Below, piece by piece: positions 18,426 through 28,654 of a stretch of DNA of 64,000 nt. The DNA comes from Neisseriales bacterium (lineage in GTDB: Bacteria; Pseudomonadota; Gammaproteobacteria; Burkholderiales; UBA11063), in contig SSGX01000002.1 of NCBI GenBank assembly GCA_008017155.1, positions 93,495-157,494 on the forward strand, in the 5' to 3' direction. How positions within the stretch are numbered: position 1 is the stretch's first letter; each line of letters opens with the position of its first letter. The position numbers and the translations under genes are program-made. The notes below the pieces were generated by a model, which was not told the DNA's origin, did not search any database, and saw only the letters and a list, made by a program, of their open reading frames with translations.

Positions 18426-19430
18426 ATGATATACAACGGTGATATTATTGATGGTGTACCAGTTATTACAAAATTGGACGTTAGCCATCTTGAAAGAGGT
18501 AAAATTTACCGCTTTATGTTTAAAAGCGTTGAAATGAATATCGGACAAAGCTGGTATGTACCTGTTATGGTTGCAGTCGGCAAAATGCCGGGAAAAAGAC
18601 TACTTTTAAATACCGGGATTCACGGCGATGAATTGAATGGCATAAAGGTTATTCAGGATATTTTTTCAACCCTAGATCCAAATCAGTTAGCCGGGGTAGT
18701 AATCGGAACGCTCCAAGCATCTCCAAATTCGTTGATGCATACCAGCCGATACTGGTATATGACTACTGATGGTAGCGATTATGCTGATATGAATCGTCTA
18801 TTTCCAGGGAAAGTAACAGGCAATACAGCAGAACGACATGCATATAAACTATGGAATGATTTATGGCATGAAAATGTGGATATGGTAATTGACTTACATA
18901 CTCAATCAACCGATACGGTTTACTCTTTCTTCATGTATGCTGACCTAAGTATTCCTGAAGTCAAAAGCATGGCGCTACAATTTCCGGCAGATCATATTTA
19001 TGATGATAAAGATGCTTCCGGGACTGTCGAAGGAACATTTGATAGTGTAGGAATACCAGCAATTACCCTCGAACTTGGCTCTCCACGAATCTTTGAGCCA
19101 GAATATATAGCAAGAGCAATTGAAGGTATCTATAATTTAATGCTGGATAAACAAATGATTACGGATTATAAAGGGCGGAAGGCTACTGACTTTGGGACCA
19201 TCATTGGTAATAAACTAAGCTCAATTAGAGCTGAAGTTGGTGGCTATGCCGAAGTACTGGTTAAAATTGGAGCAAGTGTAAAAATAGGTGAAGAGATTGC
19301 CATTCAGAAAAATCCATTTGGGGATCTCATAAAACGCTATGAAGCACCTAACGAAGGAGTGGTAGTTTCTATTGGGACTGGAGCAACACGCGAAGCCGGC
19401 GGATTACTGGTAAGGCTTCTTAGCAAATAA
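18426..19430 (+). CDS. Succinylglutamate desuccinylase/aspartoacylase (AstE/AspA) family zinc hydrolase
   Basis: The product is a 334-residue M14-like zinc deacylase. The metal-binding pair appears in NTGIHGDELNG (His and Glu, about residues 64-67) with the third ligand in DLHTQSTDT (about 159), and the catalytic Glu in ITLELGSPR (about 219). The C-terminal part (residues 250-334) is a beta-rich lobe (GGYAEVLVKIGASVKIGEEI) as in bacterial AstE/AspA-like proteins. It removes an acyl group from an N-acyl amino acid or related amide; exact substrate is unknown. It stands alone, with a terminator directly after the stop. Confidence 0.88.
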   Translation: MIYNGDIIDGVPVITKLDVSHLERGKIYRFMFKSVEMNIGQSWYVPVMVAVGKMPGKRLLLNTGIHGDELNGIKVIQDIFSTLDPNQLAGVVIGTLQASPNSLMHTSRYWYMTTDGSDYADMNRLFPGKVTGNTAERHAYKLWNDLWHENVDMVIDLHTQSTDTVYSFFMYADLSIPEVKSMALQFPADHIYDDKDASGTVEGTFDSVGIPAITLELGSPRIFEPEYIARAIEGIYNLMLDKQMITDYKGRKATDFGTIIGNKLSSIRAEVGGYAEVLVKIGASVKIGEEIAIQKNPFGDLIKRYEAPNEGVVVSIGTGATREAGGLLVRLLSK

Positions 19431-19455
19431 AAGCAGCCTTAACGCTGCTTTTTTA
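19431..19455. terminator. Intrinsic terminator
   Basis: AAGCAGC (19431-19437) pairs with GCTGCTT (19444-19450), followed by a run of T on the plus strand. It lies right after the deacylase stop and overlaps the end of the convergent gene. Confidence 0.85.
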
Positions 19456-20391
19456 TCGGCTAATAATTGCCTGATAAACAGTACTAACAGAAGTACTATT
19501 ACATGCTTTATCAAGCATCTTATAATATTTATCCTGAGTTGGCTTTGTTATCTGTCTAAACATGTAACAATATTTTATACCATAATTACATTCCCGGCTA
19601 AGATAGAACCCACTATTTGACTTATCCAGACAGCGGTCGTTTTTAGCTAAATTAACAATTTGTTTTGCCGAGTAATTAGCAAATTTTTGCTGATAATAAG
19701 CTTCTGATTTAACATCAAGGATTTTAAAAACACTATTTCCACCACAGTACTGATAAATCTGAAAATCGCCATCCTCAGTATATTTACGCGCATCTTCAAA
19801 TTTAAGGAAAATACAGTTACCATTCGGGCTAAGTGTAGCATCAATCATGCTTTCAGAATTACCCAACTCGTGTAATATACGACGAGTAGAGTCACTTATC
19901 TCAAGCATTGCATAAATATGATCACCATTAACTACTTCAGCATCAAAGATCAAAATCAGATTATTGTTGTTAAGCTTAAAGGCATAAATTATATTTGGAT
20001 TAGCAATCTGACTGATCGGAATCTGATTAAAAAATAGCGTATAAAGCCCATTACCATTGTTATATGCCGCATGCAACTCCCCTTGGTTAGTATATAAAAC
20101 AGCATCTTCAAGGTTAATAAACTGACGCGCATTATTACTTAATGTAATCAACTGCCTATCGCCTAGTGAACCATTGTTTAGCTGGCGCATTATCTGATAG
20201 GCTGTTCCTGCAGTGATACTATCTACCTGAGTTGATTCTGAGTGATAATCATTATATAGGTAATTTTGTAATTTTTTGTCTATATTGAAATAACGATAGC
20301 CCATCACTGCTAGTACTACTAACCAAAATATGATCAACAGAACTAGCATCCACGGGACATTCTTAATAATTTTTATAATTTTATCTATCAT
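19453..20391 (-). CDS. Membrane-anchored protein of unknown function
   Basis: About 312 residues from the ATG at 20391; an in-frame ATG at 20448 would add 19 polar residues and neither has a clear SD. Near the N-terminus is one transmembrane helix (WMLVLLIIFWLVVLAVMGY), so the remainder is likely periplasmic. The middle has the look of a beta-propeller-like repeat (HAAYNNGNGLYTLFF, NLILIFDAEVV), and the C-terminal 70 residues hold several Cys (CLDKSNSGFYLSRECNYGIKYC is split over 21 positions) that could form disulfides. I recognise no family. Its 3' end abuts the terminator shared with the convergent deacylase. Confidence 0.6.
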   Translation of the reverse strand: MIDKIIKIIKNVPWMLVLLIIFWLVVLAVMGYRYFNIDKKLQNYLYNDYHSESTQVDSITAGTAYQIMRQLNNGSLGDRQLITLSNNARQFINLEDAVLYTNQGELHAAYNNGNGLYTLFFNQIPISQIANPNIIYAFKLNNNNLILIFDAEVVNGDHIYAMLEISDSTRRILHELGNSESMIDATLSPNGNCIFLKFEDARKYTEDGDFQIYQYCGGNSVFKILDVKSEAYYQQKFANYSAKQIVNLAKNDRCLDKSNSGFYLSRECNYGIKYCYMFRQITKPTQDKYYKMLDKACNSTSVSTVYQAIISR

Positions 20392-20542
20392 TATTAATAT
20401 TTTTGAATTTACAATGTTAATCCTCAATTTTACCTTATCGCACTGCAAACATAAACCAAAACACTAAAAATAAATCCTTTATATCCATGCTAACACTGTA
20501 AACGTTAATAATTTCATAGTTGTTTTATACCACACTACAAAT

Positions 20543-20569
20543 AAAAAAGCTGCCTCTTAACCAGGCAGC
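20543..20569 (-). terminator. Intrinsic terminator after cytochrome b561
   Basis: On the minus strand GCTGCCT and AGGCAGC (20563-20569 with 20549-20555) form a 7-bp GC-rich stem followed by a run of six T (plus-strand A at 20543-20548), 21 bases after the cytochrome b561 stop. Confidence 0.9.
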
Positions 20570-20589
20570 CTTATCAATCTGGGATAATC

Positions 20590-21123
20590 CTATTTTCCTC
20601 GCCGGCTAAATGGAATCATTCTTAATAATACTTCATTTTTATCTACCAGATGATGTTTTAAAGCTGCCAAAAGATGAATACCAATTATTGCCATCATAGA
20701 GTTAGCTAAAATCTCGTGTATCTCAGCAAATACGTGTCCACCAGACTCTGATTGCATCTCAATAAATGTAGGTAGCGTATAAACACCCCAAAAGCTAAGC
20801 TCATAACCATGAGCATTAACCATTAAAATCCCAGACAATGGCACAGATAGCATGAATAAATATAGTGATAAATGCCGGAGTTTCGCCCCCGAGCGCTCCA
20901 TCATCGATAACGACTTAATAGGTGCTGGATATTGATCAATAATCCGCCAAATTATCCTAATTATCGCTAAAAGTAGAATAGTTAATCCTGTTTGTTTATG
21001 AAAATTATATAAACTACTCTTTTCAAGAGTCAAACCAAGAAAATAATTCAATAAAAGAAGTATTGCCATTGTCCAATGTAAGAATTTCGCAACTTTGCCA
21101 TAACTAATATAATTCTGATCCAT
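20590..21123 (-). CDS. Cytochrome b561 family protein
   Basis: A 177-residue four-helix inner-membrane di-haem cytochrome b. The haem-ligand histidines can be seen in FLHWTMAIL (helix 1), NFHKQTGLT (helix 2), and EIHEIL / GIHLLAALKHH (helices 3-4). Proteins of this family shuttle electrons from the quinol pool, e.g. to superoxide. The gene lies six bases after a 73-residue membrane protein gene and is followed by a strong terminator, so the two form a small operon. Confidence 0.9.
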   Translation of the reverse strand: MDQNYISYGKVAKFLHWTMAILLLLNYFLGLTLEKSSLYNFHKQTGLTILLLAIIRIIWRIIDQYPAPIKSLSMMERSGAKLRHLSLYLFMLSVPLSGILMVNAHGYELSFWGVYTLPTFIEMQSESGGHVFAEIHEILANSMMAIIGIHLLAALKHHLVDKNEVLLRMIPFSRRGK

Positions 21124-21129
21124 GATAAT

Positions 21130-21351
21130 TTACCTTTGTTGATTTTTAAGTTGATTGCGTCTTGCTAGATACTTACTAAAATTAATAAAGAAACTTAATA
21201 ATACAAATAACAAGTATATAATTAACCCTAAGCTCATAGCATAATCAAATTTTAGATAATGATCAAATACTTGCACCAAAATATAGACAATAAAAATTAC
21301 GGCTAGATGCAAGAAGAGATTATTACGCCATTCTAAAAATTTTCGTAACAT
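21130..21351 (-). CDS. Small membrane protein, two TM helices
   Basis: A 73-residue protein with two hydrophobic helices (LHLAVIFIVYILVQVF and LGLIIYLLFVLLSFFINF) and a basic C-terminus (RRNQLKNQQR). I know no family. Its stop is six bases before the ATG of the cytochrome b561 gene, so it is probably co-transcribed and may assist or partner that cytochrome; that partnership is inference. Confidence 0.6.
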   Translation of the reverse strand: MLRKFLEWRNNLFLHLAVIFIVYILVQVFDHYLKFDYAMSLGLIIYLLFVLLSFFINFSKYLARRNQLKNQQR

Positions 21352-21409
21352 GATTATTCTTTATATGAAGAGTATATTTATTGATAAAGTAAGTTATGTA
21401 ATATGCCTA

Positions 21410-23218
21410 TCATTTTAGCATAATTTGTAAGCCAGTATTACGCTCCAGCTGATTTAAAATAATTTTTTTGAGGCTACTAAACGAACTAAAAATAGTCACC
21501 GTCTTTTTTGCCCTGGTTATCGCAGTATATATCAACTCACGGCTATAAACTTCTTCAAGATTTTCAATTTCTGGTAATACAATATTCACATTATTATATT
21601 CTGAACCTTGCGATTTATGTATCGTAATAGCATATGCTAGCTGATATCTGGGTAAAATTTCCGGGATGAATTTTCTACCATCTTGAAATACTATGACAAA
21701 TCGCTCTTCATAAACCTGACAAATGCCAATATCACCATTAAATAACCCCAATGCATAATCATTACTTAATATCATTATTGGACGTCCAGAATACCATTCA
21801 CTAGTAGTCATTAATTGCTGGCGAATCCGCTTTTCAATAATCAGATTCAGATTATTAACCCCAAAGAAGCCACTATTAATTGCGGATAAAACCACTTGTT
21901 GATTAAATGCTGCAAATAATGCACTGATGCCAGTCATTTCATCACAACTTTTTAGGAAATCCGTATATTGGTTCCAACAACTATCAGCCTTAAATAACTC
22001 TGCCATTAACTGATTCATCTCTAATGGTTTTAACTGTACTTGACGTCCTTTTTCAAGTAAATCACCCAATGACATAATATTACCAGTAAGAATTGCAGAA
22101 GATATTTGTGCCACTTCGCCACTACTACGATTACTAGTGATTAACTCACTAACCATAGAATTACCATTATCAACTGGCTCAACGCTAAATAAATCAGGTT
22201 GTAATAACTGCTGGCTTTCGGTTCGGCTAATACCGCTAATCAAAGGCGCTGGTTTTACCAAGGAAGCAAATACATAACCTTCTTCAACAGAAGATAGCTG
22301 ATTTTTATCACCAAGAAATATTATATGCCGTGTACGCTCTGGATTTATTGCTGCAAGTAATTTACTAAATAGTGAGAGCCCTATCATCGACGATTCGTCA
22401 ATGATGAGAATATCAATAGCAAGACTATTCTTTTCATTATGACGAAAATAAATACTATTTTGCTGATAGCCCAATAATTTATGAATTGTTGTGAAGCTAT
22501 TACTATCACTAAGGAGTTCATCAAATAATTGGCATTTTATAGGTAATTCACGTTCCTTGAAAAGCTTCAGCGAATTCATAATTGATTCTTTAACCCGATT
22601 GGCAGCTTTTCCTGTCGGCGCACAAATTTTCACACTTAGCTTCTGTCCACGATATAAATTAGCTAATGCCCATAGAAGCAGCGTAACCGTAGTTGTCTTA
22701 CCAGTTCCGGGTCCACCAGTGATAATACTTAGCTTCCTTGAAATGCTATTTTTAATTGCATTGAACTGTTCCTGATTTGGCAAATTATGAATGTTCTGGA
22801 TAGCCTTCAGCCCTTCAAGTAGTTTTTCTGTATCTGATTCTTTATCATTAGAATAAACTTGGTCTAACTGCCAGATTTTTTTAGCTACATTTGTTTCATA
22901 ATAGTAATAGCGATTTAAATACAATAGCTCATGATAAAGAATTAGCGGTTTTGCCGGGATCGGCTGTAAACCTTCCAACTCCAGATCAATACTTCCAGAA
23001 GCAGTAGTAGCAACAAGCCCAGAAGATAAGAGTAGCTCTCTGACATTAATCAATGATGATGAAATTTTATCTGCCACTAGGGATAACTTACTACAGCTAT
23101 GTCCAGCTAGTAAATCATTCTGCATGCAGTCAATAATACTAAGCAGCAATTGTTTTTCTTGATCACTTAACGCGGGATTGGCAAATTTTATTAATTCGCT
23201 ACTAAAGCTAGCCACCAT
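21410..23218 (-). CDS. recD: Exodeoxyribonuclease V alpha subunit (RecD)
   Basis: A 602-residue SF1 helicase with the 5'-3' polarity expected of RecD. Motifs: Walker A GGPGTGKTTTVT (about 168), DESSM (motif II), GDKNQLSSVEEG (motif III) and IHKSQGSEYNNV with YTAITRAKKTV (motifs V-VI) at the C-terminus. RecD drives the RecBCD complex together with RecB in double-strand-break repair and degradation of foreign linear DNA. Its start codon overlaps the recB stop by one base (TAATG), implying translational coupling. Confidence 0.95.
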   Translation of the reverse strand: MVASFSSELIKFANPALSDQEKQLLLSIIDCMQNDLLAGHSCSKLSLVADKISSSLINVRELLLSSGLVATTASGSIDLELEGLQPIPAKPLILYHELLYLNRYYYYETNVAKKIWQLDQVYSNDKESDTEKLLEGLKAIQNIHNLPNQEQFNAIKNSISRKLSIITGGPGTGKTTTVTLLLWALANLYRGQKLSVKICAPTGKAANRVKESIMNSLKLFKERELPIKCQLFDELLSDSNSFTTIHKLLGYQQNSIYFRHNEKNSLAIDILIIDESSMIGLSLFSKLLAAINPERTRHIIFLGDKNQLSSVEEGYVFASLVKPAPLISGISRTESQQLLQPDLFSVEPVDNGNSMVSELITSNRSSGEVAQISSAILTGNIMSLGDLLEKGRQVQLKPLEMNQLMAELFKADSCWNQYTDFLKSCDEMTGISALFAAFNQQVVLSAINSGFFGVNNLNLIIEKRIRQQLMTTSEWYSGRPIMILSNDYALGLFNGDIGICQVYEERFVIVFQDGRKFIPEILPRYQLAYAITIHKSQGSEYNNVNIVLPEIENLEEVYSRELIYTAITRAKKTVTIFSSFSSLKKIILNQLERNTGLQIMLK

Positions 23219-26200
23219 TAACCTATCCCTTTTAGAATATCATCAAGGTGCTTTACCAAGTCTTGACAGCGAGTATCGGTATAAATCCCAGCATAAGGCT
23301 CGTTATGATCCAGATAAACTGCACGAACATAAAAATAGATTGCGCCACCGATCAGATTACTGGCATCTGGGAGATTAAAGAATTTCTCTAAATAGCGTTT
23401 AATCGCAACTAGATAAAGTAGATATTGCAAATAATAATGATGCTCTGCCATTGAATCAATTAGAGCATTATTTTCTAAATCATGACTATTTGCCAAAGAA
23501 TAATCCGCAAGTTTATTGGTCTTATAATCAAGTACCCAATATTTATCTTCATGCATAAAAAATAAATCGATAAAACCATTTAGAAACCCTGCTTCTATCT
23601 TATCAAGCGACTTGATGGCAAGCGAGAAGGGATGGTCAGCTCCAAAATAATCAGCCAGTAATTCTGCCACCTCATCCTTGAAGCTAGCAGGATTCTTAAT
23701 CAAAAGATTAAATTCAAGCTCATGCTGCGAAGCGTTTTTTATGCTATTAAGCGTAAGATTATTAATTAATGGGTAATTAAACGCTTCATCTAACATCAGT
23801 TTAAATTCTTCTTGATAAATAGGGTTCGTCACATTGTGGGTATGCAAGATTAATGATAGCTGCTCATTACTAAACGGATAATTTTCACATAACTCATGGA
23901 ATAAAACTCCAAAACTGGCTCCACTTAGCTGTTTATCATTCAAGACTAAATAACGGTAGTTAAGCTCCTTTGCTAATTCTCCCCGTTCGCTAACATAATA
24001 ATCCGTAGATGGCTCAGAACTATTGTCATGCCGAGTTAAAGCGGTATAACTTTGGCGAAAATATCTAGCGTCTAAATCTGTTTCCGCTCCAGCAAATAAA
24101 TTTAATTCAGAAATGTTAAGCTTATTTTCTTTATTATTAAGAACCAGTTTCTTTAGGTCTCTTTCAGTCAATTCATCACGATTATACGCCACCACTCCGG
24201 GAAGACTAGCATTAGCTTTTATCGCAAGAGTAGGATTATCATCAAAGAAATGTGGATAATTAAATAATGGATGGCTAACATCTTGTGGGTCATTAGCTAC
24301 ATAACCAAATAATTCGACTAACTTATCTGGACGTTGCAAACTATTATATTTACCTGTAGATTTGGTAATTGTTGGCTGTTTAAGGTAAATATAAATCCGG
24401 CTTTTTGCCCGAGTTAATGCTACATAGTTAAGACGATGCGCTTCTTTATTATCATTATTCACAATCTTGCTACCAGTATCGGTATCCATTACCAGACTAG
24501 AAGTAATTTGGTCTTCGATACGGTAATTACTAAAAAACGGACGCCGATAGTTAAAATCATATATTCCATCAAGCTGAATACCACTTTTAAAATATGGACA
24601 GAAGAGCACTTCATATTCTAGCCCTTTGGATTTATGCTGGGTAGTGATTATTATCTGCTCATCATCATTATCAAGCCGCACTAGTTCTTCACTATTACCA
24701 TCAATATCCGTAACGACATTCTCTTGTGCTGATTTTATTCGCTTATTAAACCAGAAAATCAACTCTGCATTATTTTTAAGGCGCTGACTTTCATGGTTAA
24801 GTAATTCTGCTAGTTGCCATAAATTAGCTATTGTTCGGCGACTAATAGCCTTAGTAACTCCCAAATGACTATCCGCCTCCATATCTTTTAATAGAGCATA
24901 GATCAGAGAAATTATCCCCCGGCTTTCCCAGAGCCCTTTATAGCTAAAAAAGCGCTGCTGCCAAAGCATTAAAACCTGATTATCTACTTCGGTTTTAAGC
25001 TGGATGGAGGTTAGTGGCAAATTAAATAACCCTGAACTCAAAGCTTTTATAAACGCTCGCCTATCCGATAAATCAATCAATGAACTAAAAAGATAGAATA
25101 AATCAACCGCAGTTTCGGTGGCATAAATACTGCCTAATTTAAGTTCACTGGCACGGATGCCATAACGAGATAAGAAAGACACGATTTCCTTCGCTTCGCG
25201 ATTTTTAGTAACAAGAATCGCAATTTTCCCGGATAAATCTGGATTTTCATTAAGTAGAGCAAGAATTTCAAAGGTAATACTTAATAATAACTTTTGCTGG
25301 CGGACATCTTTAGTCGGTCCACGTACTGCAACTAACTGCACTTCACTATCATAAAAAACAGCATCAACACCTTTTCTGGCAACACAAGCCTTTAACTCGC
25401 TTGCTGTAGGTAGCACCAGCTCTGATTCTTTTGCTGCAGCGATTACCGGATAGTAACTAATCCCCTGCCCCAAAAAGCTCTGATTAAGATCAGTAATTTT
25501 TTGATTATCGAGATTAAAGAGCTGATTAACAAAATTCATTATATTGGGGTGTGAGCGAAAATTATGCTCCAGCACTAGTTCAGCCCCAATCTGTTTTTTT
25601 GCTTCAAGATAAGTATCAACATCAGCACCACGAAAACGATAAATTGCCTGCTTAGGATCACCAACCACGACAACATGACCTCGCGGTGTAATATTAAGAT
25701 GGTAGATATTACTAAATATCTGCCACTGCATATTATCGGTATCCTGAAATTCATCAACAAAAGCCACCGGAAAATTTTCATATAATTTATCAGCCAATGA
25801 CGGATTATTTATTACTGCATCAGCAACTTTCTGAATTAACTCATCATAAGAAACCTGAAAATCATTAACTGGTAATACGGGAAATGTTTGTGCCAGATAT
25901 TCAATAACCGCCGCCATAAATTGAGCCTTGGCAATTCTAAACTCTTCAGGATTATCTGATAATTCGCCATTAGTTAGATAATCAAAAGCCGGACTTGTTC
26001 CATTTAGGTTATATTTAATCTGATAGCTATTATTGGCAATTACAAATAAATCCTTAGGAAGTTTAGCCGCTATTGCCGTAGCTAGAGTTAATTGATTCCC
26101 ACGATTATCAATAAACATTGCAGATAAATTCGCCATAATGGTATCAACAGTAGTAGAAAATTTGGTTTCGGTGGTAATATATTTACGAATAAAGTCCTCA

Positions 26201-26721
26201 ACCAAAGCACTAATCAGCTCAGATTTACTACTAACTAGCTCAAAATCTGCATTTACTCCACAATCAAACTGATAATCATGTAAAACTTTATTACAGAATC
26301 CATGAATTGTATAAATTGCTGCCTGATCAAAATTCTGGATTGCTCGATTAAGAATGATAATATCTTTATGAAAATCATATTGTTCACGTCTTCTAATCAG
26401 ATATTCAGTAAATGGGTCTAGCGATAAATTCTTGATAGCAGCGCTATTATTGTGAAGATAAATCATCTGTGTCATTGTGGATTGGATTTGCTCACTTATC
26501 CGGCTTTTTAATTCATCGGTAGCATCATTCGTGAAAGTAACCACCAAAATATTCTCAATACCTAATGGCAAAGAATAATCGTTAGCTTTCGTTCCTTCAA
26601 GTAATGCTTTGATAAATAAGCGCTCAATCGTCCAGGTCTTACCTGTCCCGGCACTAGCCTCAATGACATACGCTTGATTTATGGTATCAAAGTTTATCTG
26701 TTGTAATGGATGGATTTTCAT
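23218..26721 (-). CDS. recB: Exodeoxyribonuclease V beta subunit (RecB)
   Basis: A 1167-residue UvrD-like 3'-5' helicase with C-terminal nuclease. Walker A EASAGTGKTWTIERL (about residue 21), VDEFQDTDNMQW (motif II), VGDPKQAIYRFRGAD (motif III), TQHKSKGLEYEVLF (motif V) and YVALTRAKSRIYI (motif VI) are all intact. The PD-(D/E)xK nuclease is visible as GFIDLFFMHE...WVLDYKTNK (about 1078-1100), so the subunit should be active. It is separated from recC by two LysR genes and overlaps recD by one base. Slightly shorter than the E. coli protein but complete. Confidence 0.95.
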   Translation of the reverse strand: MKIHPLQQINFDTINQAYVIEASAGTGKTWTIERLFIKALLEGTKANDYSLPLGIENILVVTFTNDATDELKSRISEQIQSTMTQMIYLHNNSAAIKNLSLDPFTEYLIRRREQYDFHKDIIILNRAIQNFDQAAIYTIHGFCNKVLHDYQFDCGVNADFELVSSKSELISALVEDFIRKYITTETKFSTTVDTIMANLSAMFIDNRGNQLTLATAIAAKLPKDLFVIANNSYQIKYNLNGTSPAFDYLTNGELSDNPEEFRIAKAQFMAAVIEYLAQTFPVLPVNDFQVSYDELIQKVADAVINNPSLADKLYENFPVAFVDEFQDTDNMQWQIFSNIYHLNITPRGHVVVVGDPKQAIYRFRGADVDTYLEAKKQIGAELVLEHNFRSHPNIMNFVNQLFNLDNQKITDLNQSFLGQGISYYPVIAAAKESELVLPTASELKACVARKGVDAVFYDSEVQLVAVRGPTKDVRQQKLLLSITFEILALLNENPDLSGKIAILVTKNREAKEIVSFLSRYGIRASELKLGSIYATETAVDLFYLFSSLIDLSDRRAFIKALSSGLFNLPLTSIQLKTEVDNQVLMLWQQRFFSYKGLWESRGIISLIYALLKDMEADSHLGVTKAISRRTIANLWQLAELLNHESQRLKNNAELIFWFNKRIKSAQENVVTDIDGNSEELVRLDNDDEQIIITTQHKSKGLEYEVLFCPYFKSGIQLDGIYDFNYRRPFFSNYRIEDQITSSLVMDTDTGSKIVNNDNKEAHRLNYVALTRAKSRIYIYLKQPTITKSTGKYNSLQRPDKLVELFGYVANDPQDVSHPLFNYPHFFDDNPTLAIKANASLPGVVAYNRDELTERDLKKLVLNNKENKLNISELNLFAGAETDLDARYFRQSYTALTRHDNSSEPSTDYYVSERGELAKELNYRYLVLNDKQLSGASFGVLFHELCENYPFSNEQLSLILHTHNVTNPIYQEEFKLMLDEAFNYPLINNLTLNSIKNASQHELEFNLLIKNPASFKDEVAELLADYFGADHPFSLAIKSLDKIEAGFLNGFIDLFFMHEDKYWVLDYKTNKLADYSLANSHDLENNALIDSMAEHHYYLQYLLYLVAIKRYLEKFFNLPDASNLIGGAIYFYVRAVYLDHNEPYAGIYTDTRCQDLVKHLDDILKGIG

Positions 26722-26750
26722 ATCGGTATAGTTAACTTTTTATTCTAAAA

Positions 26751-27662
26751 TTAAATATCAATAATCTTTAATTGAGGCAGATTCTTCATACAATCATCAA
26801 TAAACTCTTTAAATTTTATAAACCTAGGATCACTATCTTCAATATTTTTAAGTAGATAGAAATTAATATAACCAAAATAATACTCTGGCAAAATTCTTAC
26901 TAACTTACCAGTTTGTAATTCATTGCGGATATATTCCTCTGGCATTGCGGTAATATGTTTCCCATTTTTAGCAATTATTTTGGCATGCATATAATTACTA
27001 ACAAAAATATTACTCTTAATTTTTACCTCTGCTAATTTTAGATTATCATTCTCATTATACGCACTTAGTTCATTAAAATTTTCATTTCCTGTCTGACATA
27101 AGAAATTATGCTCACCTATTGCTGCCAAGTCATTCAATTTACCATATTTCTCGATATAGCTAGTAGTACAACAAAGAATGATTTTAACTTTATGGATAAT
27201 CCGTAATTTCTGAGTTTGCTGTCTTGGCACATGCGAAGTTATTGCAATATCATAGTCTTCTTTCAACATATTTACTTCATTATGATGAAAAAGCAGCTTA
27301 ACTTTTAGCCTTGGATTAGCTTCCGTAAATTTGTCAAGATGCGGGCTAATCGCATAACGGGAAAAGGTTATCGGTAATGCAATATTAAGTTTGCCGCTAA
27401 TAGTTTTCGCTTCTTTATTGATAAGGCTAAGTATCTGATTAACACGCTGATCATAATCTTTGAATAGCTCGTAGAGTTTGCATCCATCAGGAGTAAGCTC
27501 AAAATTACGCACATTTCGCTTAACTAAGCGTAAAGCTAAGCGCTCTTCAAGTTGCTGGATTTTGCGGCTAACTGTTGACTGATTTATATTTAGATGTCTT
27601 GCAACTTCGGTAAATCCACCTTTTTTTACAAGACTCACAAAAATGAGAATATCATCATACAT
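26751..27662 (-). CDS. LysR-family transcriptional regulator (between recC and recB)
   Basis: A 303-residue LysR regulator. The HTH region reads GGFTEVARHLNINQSTVSRK with IQQLEERLALRLVKRNVR, and the effector domain includes LNIALPITFSRYAISP and the C-terminal motif LVRILPEYYFG. Its start lies directly next to the stop of the upstream LysR gene (27663), and its stop is 29 bases before recB, so it appears to be carried in the recC-recB transcript. It is clearly paralogous to the preceding gene (YAISP / YSITP, NEVNMLKE / SEINMVKE). Confidence 0.9.
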   Translation of the reverse strand: MYDDILIFVSLVKKGGFTEVARHLNINQSTVSRKIQQLEERLALRLVKRNVRNFELTPDGCKLYELFKDYDQRVNQILSLINKEAKTISGKLNIALPITFSRYAISPHLDKFTEANPRLKVKLLFHHNEVNMLKEDYDIAITSHVPRQQTQKLRIIHKVKIILCCTTSYIEKYGKLNDLAAIGEHNFLCQTGNENFNELSAYNENDNLKLAEVKIKSNIFVSNYMHAKIIAKNGKHITAMPEEYIRNELQTGKLVRILPEYYFGYINFYLLKNIEDSDPRFIKFKEFIDDCMKNLPQLKIIDI

Positions 27663-28616
27663 TTACGAGTTACCTTTTGTTTGCTGCACTCTACTAGTCA
27701 ATCTAGCAAGACATTCAATGATAAACTTATAAAATAACTGATAACGCCGATCATTTTCATCAATATTGCTAATCAAGTAATAATCTACATAACCGATATG
27801 ATAATCAGGCAAAATCCTGATTAATTCACCAGATTCTAATTCATCACGGACAAAATCATCAGGAAGTCCAGCGATAGCAGCTCCTGATAGAGCCAGCATT
27901 TTAGCTTGTATAAAATTATTAACCGCCAATCGTTGTGGGATCAACACTCTTGTTTCGCTACCTGTATTTTCATTATATAAGACTATAGTTTCTGGCTTGA
28001 TATCTTCCTGTAAAATTGGCGCAACAATTATATGTTTATCTTCTCTAGTCAGCTCATTAGCAGTATTTCGATTTAATTCTTTCAGCTCAGACAAAGCACC
28101 ATACTTCTTAGCGTATTCTTTAGAGCAACAAATAATCCCCTTGCTAGTATGAATCTTAATCGGCTTTAATGAAACACGCGGCAAAAATGATACTATCGCA
28201 AAGTCAATCGATTCCTTAACCATATTTATTTCAGAGTAACGATAATAGATATTAAGATTAATTTCAGGATTATTACGGATAAATTCACCAATATAGGGCG
28301 TAATTGAATAACTTGAAAAAGCAACAGGCAACGCGACATTTAAGGTTACTGACATACTTTTAGTATCAGTATAAAGTTTTGCTAACTGACTCTCAGCGTA
28401 TTGCTCCTGCCCCTTAAAATTATCATAAAGTAGCTTACCCTTAGATGTAAGCTCAAACTCTCTGGTATTTCGCTTTAAAAGAATAATCTCCAATTTTTTT
28501 TCAAGCTGTTTTATCCGTCTAGTAACCGTAGATTGGTTCATGCTCACATATTTGGCAACTTCGGCAAAGCCACCACAATCGACAAGTTTTATATAAAGAA
28601 AAATATCATCTAGCAT
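27663..28616 (-). CDS. LysR-family transcriptional regulator (between recC and recB)
   Basis: About 317 residues from the ATG at 28616, chosen because the protein then begins MLDDIFLYIKLVDCGGF, aligned with MYDDILIF of its neighbour, and GGGA precedes it; the frame can extend to an ATG at 28631. HTH FAEVAKYVSMNQSTVTRR; effector domain LNVALPVAFSSYSITP; C-terminal LIRILPDYHIGYVDYYLI. It sits 24 to 39 bases after the recC stop on the same strand. No target gene is evident beyond the recBCD genes around it. Confidence 0.88.
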   Translation of the reverse strand: MLDDIFLYIKLVDCGGFAEVAKYVSMNQSTVTRRIKQLEKKLEIILLKRNTREFELTSKGKLLYDNFKGQEQYAESQLAKLYTDTKSMSVTLNVALPVAFSSYSITPYIGEFIRNNPEINLNIYYRYSEINMVKESIDFAIVSFLPRVSLKPIKIHTSKGIICCSKEYAKKYGALSELKELNRNTANELTREDKHIIVAPILQEDIKPETIVLYNENTGSETRVLIPQRLAVNNFIQAKMLALSGAAIAGLPDDFVRDELESGELIRILPDYHIGYVDYYLISNIDENDRRYQLFYKFIIECLARLTSRVQQTKGNS

Positions 28617-28654
28617 GGGATTCCCATTCATATACTTGATAGAAAATAGCGCAA

